Assembly: GCF_022012295.1 (NCBI RefSeq)
Contig: NZ_JAKLTN010000005.1
Coordinates: forward strand, 1 to 64,000
DNA from: Dechloromonas hankyongensis
GTDB taxonomy: Bacteria; Pseudomonadota; Gammaproteobacteria; Burkholderiales; Rhodocyclaceae
DNA: 64,000 nucleotides
Direction of reading: 5' to 3'
The position numbers were made by a program, and so were the translations under genes. Positions 1 to 9,011 of the stretch are shown here, piece after piece. The first letter of the stretch is position 1; the number at the start of each line of letters is the position of its first letter. The notes beneath the pieces are model-generated. The model saw only the letters and a program-made list of their open reading frames with translations, did no database searches and was not told the DNA's origin.

Positions 1-1
1 C

Positions 2-607
2 GAGAAGGCCTTCGCCGCCGGCGCCGATATCGGCTTCATGAAGGATTTCGATTACCTGCACGCCTACAAGACCGATTTCATCACCCGCAACTGGGAGCGC
101 ATCAAGACCGCGCGCAAACCGGTGATCGCCGCAGTGGCCGGCTTCGCCCTGGGCGGTGGCTGCGAAATGGCGATGATGTGCGACATGATCTATGCCGCCG
201 ACACCGCCCGCTTCGGCCAACCCGAAATCAAGCTCGGCACCCTGCCCGGGGCCGGCGGCACGCAGCGCCTGCCGCGCGCGGTGGGCAAGGCCAAGGCCAT
301 GGATCTGTGCCTGACGGCGCGCATGATGGATGCGGCGGAAGCCGAGAAGTCCGGGCTGGTCGCCCGTGTTATCCCGGCCGACCAGCTGCTCGACGAAACC
401 CTGAAGGCGGCACAGACCATTGCCGGCTTCTCGCTGCCGGTGGTCATGATGATCAAAGAATCGGTCAATCGCGCCTTCGAATCCAGCCTCAACGAAGGCC
501 TGTTGTTCGAGCGCCGCGTCTTCCATGCCGCTTTCGCCGTCGAAGACCAGAAGGAAGGCATGGCCGCCTTCGTCGAGAAGCGCAAGCCGGTTTTCAAGAA
601 TCGCTGA
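2..607 (+). CDS. Enoyl-CoA hydratase, 5' truncated by window edge
   Basis: The reading frame is open from base 2, so the gene starts before the window. An internal ATG at 38 is not the start because crotonase motif FAAGADI (oxyanion hole) lies upstream of it. The visible part has the GGGCEMAM segment with the first catalytic Glu and [13 protein letters not shown] with the second, so both acid/base residues of the hydratase family are present. It should hydrate trans-2-enoyl-CoA to 3-hydroxyacyl-CoA in beta-oxidation-type pathways. The next crotonase gene starts 8 bases after its stop, so they are co-transcribed. Nearby paaX and paaY make a role in phenylacetate or related acyl-CoA degradation plausible, but the substrate cannot be fixed from sequence. 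Confidence 0.9.
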   Translation, partial: EKAFAAGADIGFMKDFDYLHAYKTDFITRNWERIKTARKPVIAAVAGFALGGGCEMAMMCDMIYAADTARFGQPEIKLGTLPGAGGTQRLPRAVGKAKAMDLCLTARMMDAAEAEKSGLVARVIPADQLLDETLKAAQTIAGFSLPVVMMIKESVNRAFESSLNEGLLFERRVFHAAFAVEDQKEGMAAFVEKRKPVFKNR

Positions 608-615
608 GGCCCGCC

Positions 616-1395
616 ATGTACCAAACCCTGGAAATCGAACGCGCCGGCAAGGTCGCCACCATCTGGATGAACCGCCCGGCCGTCTTCAACGCCTTCGACG
701 AACAACTGATCGCCGAGTTGGCTGCCGCCTGCAAGGAGCTCGATGCCGACGACAGCGTCCGCATCGTCATTCTTGGCGGGCGCGGCAAGCACTTCTCGGC
801 CGGCGCCGACCTCAACTGGATGAAGCGGGCTTCGCAATTCACTCATGAGCAGAACGTCGAGGATGCCCGCAAGTTCGCCGGTATGCTGCGCACCCTGGCC
901 GAGATGGGCAAGCCGACCATTGCCCGCGTGCAGGGTGCCGCGTTGGGCGGCGGCACCGGCCTGACCGCCGCCTGCGACATGGCGGTGGCCAGCGACGATG
1001 CAGCCTTCTCCACCTCCGAGGTCAAGTTCGGCATCATCCCATCGGCGATCAGCCCCTACGTGCTGCGCGCCATCGGGCCGCGCCATGCCCTGCGCTACTT
1101 CCAGAGCGCCGAGCGGATCAGTGCCCAACGGGCGCTGGCTATCGGCCTGGTCGGTGAGGTAGTGTCGCGCGACGAACTCGACAGCTGCATCGCCGGCATC
1201 GTCGACGCGCTGCTGGCTGGCGGCCCGCAGGCGCAGAAGGCGGCCAAGGACCTGATCGCCGCGGTGCACGGCCAGCCGATCGACGAAATCATCAGCGAGG
1301 AAACGGCGCAGCGCATCGCCCGTCAGCGTGCTACCGATGAAGCGAAGGATGGCATCGCCGCTTTCCTCGACAAGCGGCCGCCGGCCTGGCTGTAG
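616..1395 (+). CDS. Enoyl-CoA hydratase/isomerase family, methylglutaconyl-CoA hydratase-like
   Basis: A 259-residue crotonase-fold protein starting at ATG 616, 8 bases after the preceding hydratase. The oxyanion-hole motif is FSAGADLNWMKR, and the second loop reads GGGTGLTAACDM, where the usual first catalytic Glu is replaced. The second catalytic Glu is kept in SEVKFGIIPSAISPYV. The NWMKR and ISPYV signatures are those I associate with LiuC-type methylglutaconyl-CoA hydratases of leucine/isoprenoid degradation. The substrate assignment is inference. A longer open frame to 178 exists but overlaps the upstream gene and lacks family similarity. Confidence 0.85.
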   Translation: MYQTLEIERAGKVATIWMNRPAVFNAFDEQLIAELAAACKELDADDSVRIVILGGRGKHFSAGADLNWMKRASQFTHEQNVEDARKFAGMLRTLAEMGKPTIARVQGAALGGGTGLTAACDMAVASDDAAFSTSEVKFGIIPSAISPYVLRAIGPRHALRYFQSAERISAQRALAIGLVGEVVSRDELDSCIAGIVDALLAGGPQAQKAAKDLIAAVHGQPIDEIISEETAQRIARQRATDEAKDGIAAFLDKRPPAWL

Positions 1396-1497
1396 TCCTG
1401 GCCCGGCCGGGGAGTGCAGGGCAGCCAAGGAAGCACTAGAATGCCCGCCACCAACCCCGGCCTTGCCGGGAGTCCCCCGACTTCGCCAGGATCCGCC

Positions 1498-1869
1498 ATG
1501 CCGACGAAACACCTGTATCCGATCGCCCTGCTTGCCGCCACGCTACTGGCGGGCAGTACCTTTGCCGCCGAACCGCCCGAGCATCACCCGCACCATCATG
1601 CCTTTGCCCAGGATGTCGATGCCTTCCATGCCGCCTTGGCGCCGCTCTGGCATGCGCGGCCGGGCAAGGAACGCTCGCGCAACGCCTGTGCCAAGGCCAA
1701 CGATCTCGAGACATTGGCCGGCAACATCCGCTCCGCCGACGCCAAGCCGCTGTTGGGCAGCATCGCAGCCTTCAGGAAGCAATGCCAGACCAGCCCGGGC
1801 AAGGTCGATGCCGCGTTTTCGGATGTGCACGACGCCTTTCATCGCCTGATCGAGCCGGCAGGGCGCTGA
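1498..1869 (+). CDS. Small exported His-rich protein, function unknown
   Basis: About 123 residues from ATG 1498, chosen because it directly precedes a clear Sec signal peptide (hydrophobic LYPIALLAATLLAGS followed by TFAAE). In-frame ATGs at 1414 and 1441 would only add a proline-rich leader. The mature N-terminus is His-rich (HHPHHHAF), and two Cys residues lie in the body (CAKAN and CQTS), compatible with metal binding or a periplasmic disulfide. The rest looks helical. I do not recognise a family, so a function is not proposed. Confidence 0.65.
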   Translation: MPTKHLYPIALLAATLLAGSTFAAEPPEHHPHHHAFAQDVDAFHAALAPLWHARPGKERSRNACAKANDLETLAGNIRSADAKPLLGSIAAFRKQCQTSPGKVDAAFSDVHDAFHRLIEPAGR

Positions 1870-1965
1870 TTGCTTGGTCAGCTATTTTTCCGCTAGCCGT
1901 CGTGCGGCCATAACCGAACTGGGCCGGCCCCGGAGTCCCAAGTGCTTCAGGATGCTAAGTCCGGC

Positions 1966-2301
1966 CTACTTGGCCTTGTGGCGGTCGGATTCCTCGAAGA
2001 AATCGAGGAATTTCGTACCCGCCGTCAACCTGGCGCTATGCACCGCTCCGGCCGGGATGGTGTACGAACAGCCGGCAGTCAGCGTAGAGGTCTTGCCGTC
2101 GATGGTCAGTTCGACCGTCCCGGCGAGGACCGTTCCCCATTGCCCGCCGTGGCTGTGCGGCGGGATGTCGGCATCCTGCAGAATTTCGAAGAAAACGACC
2201 TGTCCGCGCTCCGCTTGCAGCAGGTAGGCGCGCATGCCGTCGGGCGGGAAGGGCAGCGCCACTTCCGGCAGGTTGGTGATCATTTGCGGCAATTCCATCA
2301 T
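1966..2301 (-). CDS. Small cupin-domain protein
   Basis: A 111-residue single-domain cupin. The first cupin motif shows as IPPHSHGGQWGTVLAG (two His and the Gly-rich turn), and the second as GCSYTIPAGAVHSARL. A strong ribosome site (GGGAGGTG) precedes two consecutive ATGs, and the second one (2298) has the better spacing. It lies downstream of and co-directional with the IclR gene, about 56 bases apart, so the two may be one unit. Small cupins bind a metal and often sense or convert small ligands. No specific activity can be read here. Confidence 0.8.
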   Translation of the reverse strand: MMELPQMITNLPEVALPFPPDGMRAYLLQAERGQVVFFEILQDADIPPHSHGGQWGTVLAGTVELTIDGKTSTLTAGCSYTIPAGAVHSARLTAGTKFLDFFEESDRHKAK

Positions 2302-2357
2302 TCACCTCCCGTGTCCTGCTGAATATATGGTCGGTGGGTTGCCCGGCGAGTTCCGTG

Positions 2358-3158
2358 TCAGGTCGGAACTTTCGGCTCGCCATGCATGCCCAGTCGCAAC
2401 GACAGCGCCTCGGCATGCCGCTTCAGGCTGGTCACCGCTTCGCTGTCGGCGCTGACGTCGAACATGCCCTGTACGCCGACGACGAGGACGGTCATGGTGA
2501 TTTCGTTCTTGAAGTTGAAGACCGGGGCGGCGACCGCCTCGACACCGGGGACGCGGTGAAAGCCGTTGGTCGTCGCGAAGCCGTCGCGGCGTACTTCGGC
2601 CAGCATGGCTTCAACGCCGGCCTTGGTCTTCAGGTCGGGCGGCACATCGCCGGCCTTTATTTCGGCGGCGATCAGCGGGGCGACCGTCTTTTTCGGCAGC
2701 CAGGCGGCGAAGACGCGGCCGGTGGCTGACGACAGCATATCGAGCACGGTGCCGGTGATGACATTGACGGTGATCGGCCGGCGCGGCCGTTCCCAGCGCA
2801 CGATGACCGGGCCCTTGTCGCCCCACACGGCGAGGGCGGTGGTCTGGTTGATTTCGTCGCGCATTTCGGCAATGACGTTGAGGCCGAGGCGGACGCGGTC
2901 CAGGCGGTCGAGGGCGACCAGGCCGATGTTCATGGCGAAGGGGCCGAGGTCGTAGCGCGAGGACATCGGGTCCTGCTCGACCAGCCCGGCGCGGATCAGG
3001 CTGACCAGATAGCGGTGCGCCTTGGACGCCGGCATGTCGGCGGCGGCGGCGATTTCCTTGAGCATCATCGAGCGCTGGCCATTGACCATGGCACGCAGGA
3101 TACCCATGCCGATTTCCAGCGACTGTACGCCGTGCTTGCCATCGCTTTCGTCATTCAT
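2358..3158 (-). CDS. IclR-family transcriptional regulator
   Basis: 266 residues from ATG 3158, which has a GGGAG ribosome site; an in-frame ATG at 3233 would overlap the divergent paaY start. The N-terminal winged helix (roughly residues 12-75; MLKEIAAAADMPASKAHRYLV is the recognition region) is followed by the GAF-like IclR effector domain. The gene is divergent from paaY with only about 70 bases between them, so it probably controls paaY and itself. In this setting the ligand may be an aromatic acid or its CoA ester, which is inference. Confidence 0.88.
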   Translation of the reverse strand: MNDESDGKHGVQSLEIGMGILRAMVNGQRSMMLKEIAAAADMPASKAHRYLVSLIRAGLVEQDPMSSRYDLGPFAMNIGLVALDRLDRVRLGLNVIAEMRDEINQTTALAVWGDKGPVIVRWERPRRPITVNVITGTVLDMLSSATGRVFAAWLPKKTVAPLIAAEIKAGDVPPDLKTKAGVEAMLAEVRRDGFATTNGFHRVPGVEAVAAPVFNFKNEITMTVLVVGVQGMFDVSADSEAVTSLKRHAEALSLRLGMHGEPKVPT

Positions 3159-3231
3159 GGCTGCTCCCGAGGTTCTGTTATGTGAAACTGATTCTATAAT
3201 ATCGTACAGGAAATTATAAGTGAGTGTCCCC

Positions 3232-3849
3232 ATGCAATCCTTGCGCGTCTATGCCATCGACGGCATCGTCCCGGTCGTCGATCCGACGGCTTATGTCCAT
3301 CCCAGTGCGGTCCTGATCGGCGATGTCATCGTCGGTCCGGGCTGCTATGTCGGCCCCTGCGCCAGCTTGCGCGGCGATTTCGGCCGCCTGATCCTGGAAG
3401 CCGGGGCCAACCTGCAGGACACCTGCGTCATGCACGGTTTTCCCGGCACCGATACGGTGGTCGAGGAAAACGGCCATATCGGCCACGGCGCCGTGCTGCA
3501 CGGCTGTCGGGTCGGGCGCAATGCCCTGATCGGCATGAATGCGGTGATCATGGACAACGCGGTGATCGGCGAAGCGAGCGTCGTGGCCGCCTCGGCCTTC
3601 GTCAAGGCGAGCCAGGAAATCCCGCCGCGCATGCTGGTCGCCGGCATGCCGGCCAAGGTGATTCGCCCGCTGAGCGACGAGGAAATCGCCTGGAAGGCCG
3701 ACGGCACGCGCACCTATCAGGAACTGACCCGGCGTTGCCTGGCCACCATGGTCGAGACGGCGCCGTTGACCGCCGTCGAGCCGGATCGCCCGCGCATCGA
3801 GATGCCGGACGTCATTCCGCTGACCGAGCTGAAAAAGCGCGGCGGCTGA
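3232..3849 (+). CDS. paaY: PaaY-like phenylacetate degradation protein (left-handed beta-helix)
   Basis: 205 residues from ATG 3232 (a GTG at 3220 is an alternative). The hexapeptide repeats are visible ([21 protein letters not shown] and later repeats), with the gamma-carbonic-anhydrase-type His residues in [10 protein letters not shown] and [13 protein letters not shown]. The end ([16 protein letters not shown] and TYQELTRRC) matches the PaaY family, described as a thioesterase that removes dead-end CoA intermediates in phenylacetate degradation. It converges on paaX, the repressor of that pathway. The core paa oxygenase genes are not in this window. Confidence 0.88.
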   Translation: MQSLRVYAIDGIVPVVDPTAYVHPSAVLIGDVIVGPGCYVGPCASLRGDFGRLILEAGANLQDTCVMHGFPGTDTVVEENGHIGHGAVLHGCRVGRNALIGMNAVIMDNAVIGEASVVAASAFVKASQEIPPRMLVAGMPAKVIRPLSDEEIAWKADGTRTYQELTRRCLATMVETAPLTAVEPDRPRIEMPDVIPLTELKKRGG

Positions 3850-4797
3850 TCAGGCCGATAGCGGGTCGTACTGGGAAAAGCGCTCGGCCAGCGAACTGTC
3901 CACCACCGGCACGCTGCCGTCGGCGAGGCACAGCAACTGATCGAGGTGGCGGTTGGACGCCACTTCCAGCCGCTTGTACAACTCCTTGCACAGCAGGCGC
4001 GCCTGCTGGCCCGGCCAGTCCGCCGGGAGCAGGACTTCCGGCAATTCCGGGTCGCGCAGCAACAGCCGCCGGTAGTCGTGGATGAGCAGCATGCGCAACA
4101 GGAAGGCGTCCTGGTCGCTGATGGTCGCCAGGTGGTCGCGCCGCAGTTCTTCGAGGATGGGCCGGTAGGTGGCGACGAACTCGCTGTAGGCGTCGGCCAG
4201 CATGGCGAGATCCCAGGCCCGGCTGACCAGGTCGGCGTCGCTGGCCGACTGGGCCGACCGCGAGTCGGCGGCGAACAGCGGGAGCAGGGAGGCCAGGGAC
4301 GACGACAAGCCTTCGGCGATCAGGGCATCGAGCACGCTGGACAGCTCGGCGCTCGGATGCACGAAGCAGTCGGCGCCGAGGGCGCCGAAGCCCTGCCAGA
4401 AGAGGGCGCGTCGCACCTGGTCGCGGACCTTGCCTTCCAGTTCGCCGACCACCAGGATCAGGCGCCAGCGGCGATCCCATAGCGGGGCGTGCGACGCGTA
4501 GATGTGGCGCGAAGCCTCCTCGAAGCGGCGGCGGCCGGACGGGGTCAGCACATAGTCTGCGCGCCTGCCGATGGTTTCGGTGCGTAGCCATTCATCCTTG
4601 GCCAGCCGGAAGACCGAAGTGCGGATCAGACGCTCATTGAGTTCGAGCGGTTCGAGCAGGCGGATCAGGCTGCCCAGCCAGATGCGCCCGCCACGCGGCA
4701 GGATGGCGTCGCCGAACATGGTGATGATCAGCGAACCGGCCTGAACGCGGCGTTGCTGACGGAAAGCGTCGAGACGCCGGCGGACGAGGTCGCTCAC
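3850..4797 (-). CDS. paaX: PaaX-family repressor of phenylacetate catabolism
   Basis: 315 residues from GTG 4797, close to the usual PaaX length of about 316. An in-frame ATG at 4926 would add 43 residues that look unlike the family. The N-terminal winged helix is clear (SLIITMFGDAILPRGG, WLGSLIRLLEPL, ERLIRTSVFRL), followed by the PaaX central region and the C-terminal DLAMLADAYSEFVATY segment. PaaX binds phenylacetyl-CoA and represses paa genes. The stop codon touches paaY's end, so the two genes converge. An inverted repeat 150-185 bases upstream is a candidate autoregulatory operator. Confidence 0.9.
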   Translation of the reverse strand: MSDLVRRRLDAFRQQRRVQAGSLIITMFGDAILPRGGRIWLGSLIRLLEPLELNERLIRTSVFRLAKDEWLRTETIGRRADYVLTPSGRRRFEEASRHIYASHAPLWDRRWRLILVVGELEGKVRDQVRRALFWQGFGALGADCFVHPSAELSSVLDALIAEGLSSSLASLLPLFAADSRSAQSASDADLVSRAWDLAMLADAYSEFVATYRPILEELRRDHLATISDQDAFLLRMLLIHDYRRLLLRDPELPEVLLPADWPGQQARLLCKELYKRLEVASNRHLDQLLCLADGSVPVVDSSLAERFSQYDPLSA

Positions 4798-5294
4798 GAG
4801 ATAAAGGCCAAGGGAGAGGCGGAAAATGGCACGGCAGGCTCGGCAAAAAACAGGGGTGGCGGAATTGTACTGCACCCCGCGTATCGTTTTCTGTTGCAGG
4901 TCAAGGTTTTGGCCAGCCATGTCCACGGGGGATTAGTGTTTTGTGGATACCAAAATTAACGCAATTTATATAATTTTGTATCATTTTGGCGGCCGGGCGA
5001 AGACGTCAGGCCGCGGCCTCGTTTCGGTGCGCCGACGGGGCCGGTGGCCTGCGCCGGCGTCGGGGTCCGTTACTCGGCGCCGGGCGGTGCGCGGGCTGTC
5101 CGGGGAAATGTGGTAGATTCGTTGCCGATGCCGCGCTCCGGGTGTCCGGCAAGCGGTTGAGTTGATTGGCTTTTGTCGGTAGCTTTGGGCGCCGAAGCCG
5201 CACCGCTGAGGAGCGGGACCGGCAAAGCCGGCGGTCGCATTTCAACCGGAAGCCGCGTTTTTCGATGCAGGCTTCGCCAATATCGGGATGGTCG
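4798..5294. other. About 500-base non-coding stretch between paaX and the pil unit
   Basis: No convincing gene is seen. The left part may include an N-terminal extension of paaX up to 4926. Bases 4930-4990 are strikingly AT-rich against the GC-rich background and hold an inverted repeat. The rest, 4990-5290, is GC-rich with open frames lacking family similarity, and presumably carries the leader/promoter of the membrane protein-pilS-pilR unit. Confidence 0.6.
4946..4982. promoter_or_regulatory. AT-rich inverted repeat, candidate PaaX operator
   Basis: Left arm GATACCAAAATTA (4946-4958) and right arm TAATTTTGTATC (4971-4982) are complementary except for one bulged base, separated by 12 bases. 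It sits in an AT-rich island upstream of paaX. The placement suggests a repressor site, with PaaX itself the nearest candidate, but the motif was not compared to characterised PaaX sites. Confidence 0.4.
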
Positions 5295-5525
5295 ATGAAA
5301 TATCTGCTGTTGTTCGCATTGCTGGGCGTGGTGTGGTGGATCTGGTCGAAGCGCACAGCGGCCGATCAGGCCGATTCCTCGCCGCGGCCGGCGAAGGATC
5401 CCGAAAAGATGGTCAATTGCGCCCAGTGCGGCGTCTACCTGCCGGAGAGCGACAGCATCGCCGACGGTGGGCGGGCCTATTGCTGCGAGGCGCATCGTGC
5501 CGCCGGTCCTGCCGCGGGCCGCTGA
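5295..5525 (+). CDS. Small membrane protein with Cys-rich tail (PP0621-like)
   Basis: 76 residues from ATG 5295. One N-terminal membrane segment (KYLLLFALLGVVWWIW) is followed by a hydrophilic linker and a zinc-site-like tail with CAQCGVYLP and YCCEAHR, i.e. C-x2-C plus C-C-x2-H. I recognise it as the small PP0621-type family commonly found just upstream of pilS. Its TGA stop overlaps the pilS ATG (TGATG), implying translational coupling. The role is unknown; the layout suggests a membrane-anchored redox or metal-binding knuckle linked to type IV pilus signalling. Confidence 0.8.
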   Translation: MKYLLLFALLGVVWWIWSKRTAADQADSSPRPAKDPEKMVNCAQCGVYLPESDSIADGGRAYCCEAHRAAGPAAGR

Positions 5526-7132
5526 TGACCGAATGGCTGTCATCCACCTGGGAAGCCAACTGGCGTTCCTTTCAGTATTTCAACCTGTACCGGCTGGTGC
5601 TGGCCGCGCTGTTCGGCCTGTCCCTGCTTTTTCCTAACGAATGGACGGCACGCCTGAACCTGTTGCCGTCGTGGCTGATGTTCGGCCTGACCGGCGTGTA
5701 CATGGCGGCAACCATTGCCGGCCTGGTGCTGGCCACCCACTGGCAGCGCCACTTCAATGCCCAGTTGTCGGCGCAGGTCATGGTGGACATCGTGGTGGTC
5801 ACCACGCTGATGCAGCAGGCGCGCGGCGTCAGCAGCGGCCTCGGCGTGCTGCTGCTGGTCTCCCTGGCGGCATCCAGCCTGGTCGGCCGGGGGCGGCTGG
5901 TTCTGTTCTATGCCGCCATGGCCACCGTCGCGGTGCTGCTGATGCAGTCCTTCGGCATTCTGCTCGAGCAATACGACCCGGCGTCCATCGTTCAAGCCGG
6001 CTTCATTTCGGCCGGCTTTTTCGCCACGGCCATCCTTGCCCGGCTGCTCGGCCAGCGCGTCATGATCAACGAAGACCTGGCCCGCCGGCGGGGCGTGGCG
6101 CTCGACAACCAGATCCTGATCAGCCAGCGGGTGGTCGAACGCATGCAGGACGGCGTGCTGATCGTCGGCCAGGATGGCTTCATCAATCGCTGCAACCCGG
6201 TCGCCCAGGCCATGCTGGGGCTGCCCGACGCTCCCGCTCCGCTGTCCGGGTATGCCGCAGCGCTGGCCGAGGCGCTTCGCGCCTGGCTGCGCAGCGACGG
6301 CGCCGAGCGCTTTGATTTTTCGGCCAATGACGGCGGCGCACTGCGGGCGCGCTTCGAGCGGACGGCAAGCTCCGACGGCGAGGTCCTGGTTTTCCTCGAG
6401 GATGTCGGCCGGGTCCGCGAACGGGCGCAGCAGATGAAGCTCGCTTCGCTCGGGCGGCTGACGGCCAGCATCGCCCATGAAATCCGCAATCCGCTGTCGG
6501 CCATCGGCCATGCCGGCGAATTGCTGCGTGAGGAAAGGCGCGGCGAAATGCAGGACCGCCTGCTGCGCATCCTGAACGACAACGTGTTGCGCCTCGACCG
6601 CATCGTCAAGGACATCCTGGAAGTGGGGCGGCAAAACCAGGCCGAGCCGGAACCGCTGCCGGCTGACGAATTCTGTGCCGGCTTCCTCGATCAGTTCGCC
6701 GCGAGCGAAAACCTGGCCAATGGGGTAGTCGTGCTCGAGGTGCAGGATGCCTTCCGCATCAGCTTCGACCGCTCCCATCTGCACCAGGTGTTGTGGAACC
6801 TGGTCAGCAACGCCCTGCGCCATTCGACGCGCGGGCCGGGCGCCGTGCGCATCGTGCTGCACGGCAGCCACGCCGACGGGCGGGTAGAATTGCATGTGAT
6901 CGATGACGGTCCGGGCATTCCGGAGACGGTGCGCGAGCAGGTCTTCGAGCCCTTCTTCACGACCCACACGCAGGGTACCGGCCTCGGACTGTTCATTGCG
7001 CGCGAACTGTGCGCGACCAACGGGGCCAGCCTCGAACTGGCGGCATCGAGCCGCGGGGCGCATTTTATTGTTGCAGGGAGAAACGACACATGCCTGTTGC
7101 CAAAACCGAACGACGTACGCGCGGCGAACTGA
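5525..7132 (+). CDS. pilS: Type IV pilus sensor histidine kinase PilS
   Basis: 535 residues from ATG 5525. The first ~190 residues carry about six membrane segments, then a PAS-like region (VVERMQDGVLIVGQDGFINRC), the dimerisation box with phospho-acceptor His318 (IAHEIRNPLSAIGHAGELL), and the ATPase domain (N box LVSNALRHS, DDGPGIP, GTGLGLFIA). PilS phosphorylates PilR to control sigma54-dependent pilin transcription. The C-terminus overlaps pilR by 43 bases, so the tail after the kinase core may be partly dispensable. Gene order pilS-pilR is the canonical one; the pilin gene is not in the window. Confidence 0.93.
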   Translation: MTEWLSSTWEANWRSFQYFNLYRLVLAALFGLSLLFPNEWTARLNLLPSWLMFGLTGVYMAATIAGLVLATHWQRHFNAQLSAQVMVDIVVVTTLMQQARGVSSGLGVLLLVSLAASSLVGRGRLVLFYAAMATVAVLLMQSFGILLEQYDPASIVQAGFISAGFFATAILARLLGQRVMINEDLARRRGVALDNQILISQRVVERMQDGVLIVGQDGFINRCNPVAQAMLGLPDAPAPLSGYAAALAEALRAWLRSDGAERFDFSANDGGALRARFERTASSDGEVLVFLEDVGRVRERAQQMKLASLGRLTASIAHEIRNPLSAIGHAGELLREERRGEMQDRLLRILNDNVLRLDRIVKDILEVGRQNQAEPEPLPADEFCAGFLDQFAASENLANGVVVLEVQDAFRISFDRSHLHQVLWNLVSNALRHSTRGPGAVRIVLHGSHADGRVELHVIDDGPGIPETVREQVFEPFFTTHTQGTGLGLFIARELCATNGASLELAASSRGAHFIVAGRNDTCLLPKPNDVRAAN

Positions 7133-8445
7133 GCCGGGTGCTCGTCGTCGACGACGAGGCCGACATCCGTGAACTGATCGACCTGACCTTGGCCCGCATG
7201 GGCCTCGCCACGGAATGTGTCGGCTCGGTCGCCGAGGCCCGGGCGGCACTCGATGCCGGCGACTTCCAGCTATGCCTGACCGACATGCGCCTGCCCGACG
7301 GCGAGGGCCTCGATATCGTCCGCTATATCGGCGAGCATTGCCCGCAAACCCCGGTTGCCGTGATTACCGCCTACGGCAGCGCCGGCAACGCGGTGGCGGC
7401 GCTGAAAGCCGGCGCCTTCGATTACCTCGCCAAGCCGGTCGGTCTCGAACAGTTGCGGACGCTGATCAAGTCGGCCCTGCGCCTGCCCGGTGGAGAACAG
7501 GACAGCGAAAACCCGTTGCAGTCGCTGATCGGCGAATCGGCCAGCATGCAGCAGGTGCGGACCATGATCGAAAAGCTGGCGCGCAGCCAGGCGCCGATCT
7601 ACGTCTCCGGCGAATCGGGGAGCGGCAAGGAACTGGCGGCGCGCCTGATCCACAGCCGCAGTGCCCGTGCCGCCGGACCGTTCGTGCCGGTGAACTGCGG
7701 CGCCATTCCGGAAAACCTGATGGAGAGCGAATTCTTCGGTTACCGGAAAGGCGCTTTCACCGGCGCCCAGGACGACCGCGAGGGCTTCTTCCAGGCGGCA
7801 AGCAGTGGCACGCTGTTCCTCGACGAAGTGGCCGATCTGCCGCTCGCCATGCAGGTAAAGCTGCTGCGCGCCATCCAGGAAAAACGGGTGCGCAAGGTCG
7901 GCAGCGTGGCCGAGGAGCCGGTCGATGTCCGCATCATCTGCGCCACGCACAAGAACCTGCGCGACCTGGTCGATAAGGGGACTTTCCGCCAGGACTTGTA
8001 CTACCGGTTGAACGTCATCGAATTGCGCATGCCGCCCCTGCGCGAGCGGATGGAGGATATCCCGCCGCTGGTCGACGCCATCCTGCGCCGCGTTTTTGGC
8101 GATACGCCGCCCCGGCTGTCGCCCGGCGCCCTCAAGGCTCTGCAGTTCTATGCTTTCCCCGGTAATGTGCGCGAACTGGAAAACATCCTGGAGCGGGCGA
8201 CTGCGCTGTGTTCCGGGGACAGCATCGAGGTCGACGACCTGCACCTCGGACCGGAGGAAATGCACGAGGACGAAATCGAGGGCCGGGGCAGCGAAACACT
8301 GGACGAGTACCTGAACCGTCTGGAACGCCAGGCCATTCTCGAAGCTCTGCAGAAGGCCGAAGGCAACCGTACGGCGGCGGCCCGCCTGCTCGGCGTCACC
8401 TTCCGCTCTATGCGCTATCGTCTCGAACGGCTGGGTATCGAATAA
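7090..8445 (+). CDS. pilR: Sigma54-dependent response regulator PilR
   Basis: 451 residues from ATG 7090, which has a GGGAG ribosome site inside the end of pilS. A receiver domain with phospho-acceptor Asp65 (LTDMRLPDGEG) is followed by the AAA+ domain with Walker A GESGSGKE, the sigma54-contact loop GAFTGA at 221-226, Walker B GTLFLDEVADLP, and a C-terminal Fis-type helix-turn-helix (GNRTAAARLLGVTFRSMRYRL). It activates pilin genes when phosphorylated by PilS. The stop overlaps the ampD ATG (TAATGA). Confidence 0.94.
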   Translation: MPVAKTERRTRGELSRVLVVDDEADIRELIDLTLARMGLATECVGSVAEARAALDAGDFQLCLTDMRLPDGEGLDIVRYIGEHCPQTPVAVITAYGSAGNAVAALKAGAFDYLAKPVGLEQLRTLIKSALRLPGGEQDSENPLQSLIGESASMQQVRTMIEKLARSQAPIYVSGESGSGKELAARLIHSRSARAAGPFVPVNCGAIPENLMESEFFGYRKGAFTGAQDDREGFFQAASSGTLFLDEVADLPLAMQVKLLRAIQEKRVRKVGSVAEEPVDVRIICATHKNLRDLVDKGTFRQDLYYRLNVIELRMPPLRERMEDIPPLVDAILRRVFGDTPPRLSPGALKALQFYAFPGNVRELENILERATALCSGDSIEVDDLHLGPEEMHEDEIEGRGSETLDEYLNRLERQAILEALQKAEGNRTAAARLLGVTFRSMRYRLERLGIE

Positions 8446-9011
8446 TGACCTGGCAGGACGGTGGCTGGCTGGAGGGGGGGCGCTGGCTGCCCTCGCCGAA
8501 TTTCGGCGAACGGCCGCCGGGTGCCGAGGTATCGCTGGTCGTCATCCACAACATCAGCCTGCCGCCGGACGAATTTGGCGGCGATTGGGTCGAGGATTTC
8601 TTCCTCAATCGCCTCGACCCGGCGGCACATCCCTATTTCGCCACCATCGCCGACCTGCAGGTCTCGGCCCATTTCTACATCCGGCGCGACGGTGGCGTTG
8701 TCCAGTTCGTCGGCTGCGACCGGCGCGCTTGGCATGCCGGACAATCGTGCTGGTGCGAACGCGACAACTGCAACGACTATTCGGTCGGCATCGAACTGGA
8801 AGGCTCGGATACGCAAGCCTTCACTGCCGCGCAGTATGCGGCGCTGTGGCCGCTGCTCGACGCGCTGCGTGGGCACTACCCAATTGCTGCCATAGCCGGG
8901 CACAGCCATGTCGCGCCGGGCCGCAAGACCGATCCGGGACCGCATTTCGACTGGGCGGCCCTGGCCGCCCGCCACGCCGACCTCGCTTTACCGTCCGAAA
9001 TAGGCGCTTAG
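8445..9011 (+). CDS. ampD: 1,6-anhydro-N-acetylmuramyl-L-alanine amidase AmpD
   Basis: 188 residues from ATG 8445, overlapping pilR's stop by one base. Zinc ligands of the amidase_2 fold are visible: the His in VVIHNISLP, then His and Asp in GHSHVAPGRKTDPGPHFDW. The insertion CDRRAWHAGQSCWCERDNCND is typical of cytoplasmic AmpD, and there is no signal peptide. It cleaves the amide bond in anhydro-muropeptides during cell-wall recycling. The last 24 bases overlap the end of the convergent aminotransferase gene. Confidence 0.93.
   Translation: MTWQDGGWLEGGRWLPSPNFGERPPGAEVSLVVIHNISLPPDEFGGDWVEDFFLNRLDPAAHPYFATIADLQVSAHFYIRRDGGVVQFVGCDRRAWHAGQSCWCERDNCNDYSVGIELEGSDTQAFTAAQYAALWPLLDALRGHYPIAAIAGHSHVAPGRKTDPGPHFDWAALAARHADLALPSEIGA

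Noticed and set aside
1874-2322. Open frames opposite the cupin gene
   Set aside because: No domain; the minus-strand cupin motifs are clear and a ribosome site supports it.
2358-3233. Longer IclR start at 3233
   Set aside because: It would overlap the divergent paaY start and lacks a ribosome site; ATG 3158 fits family and spacing.
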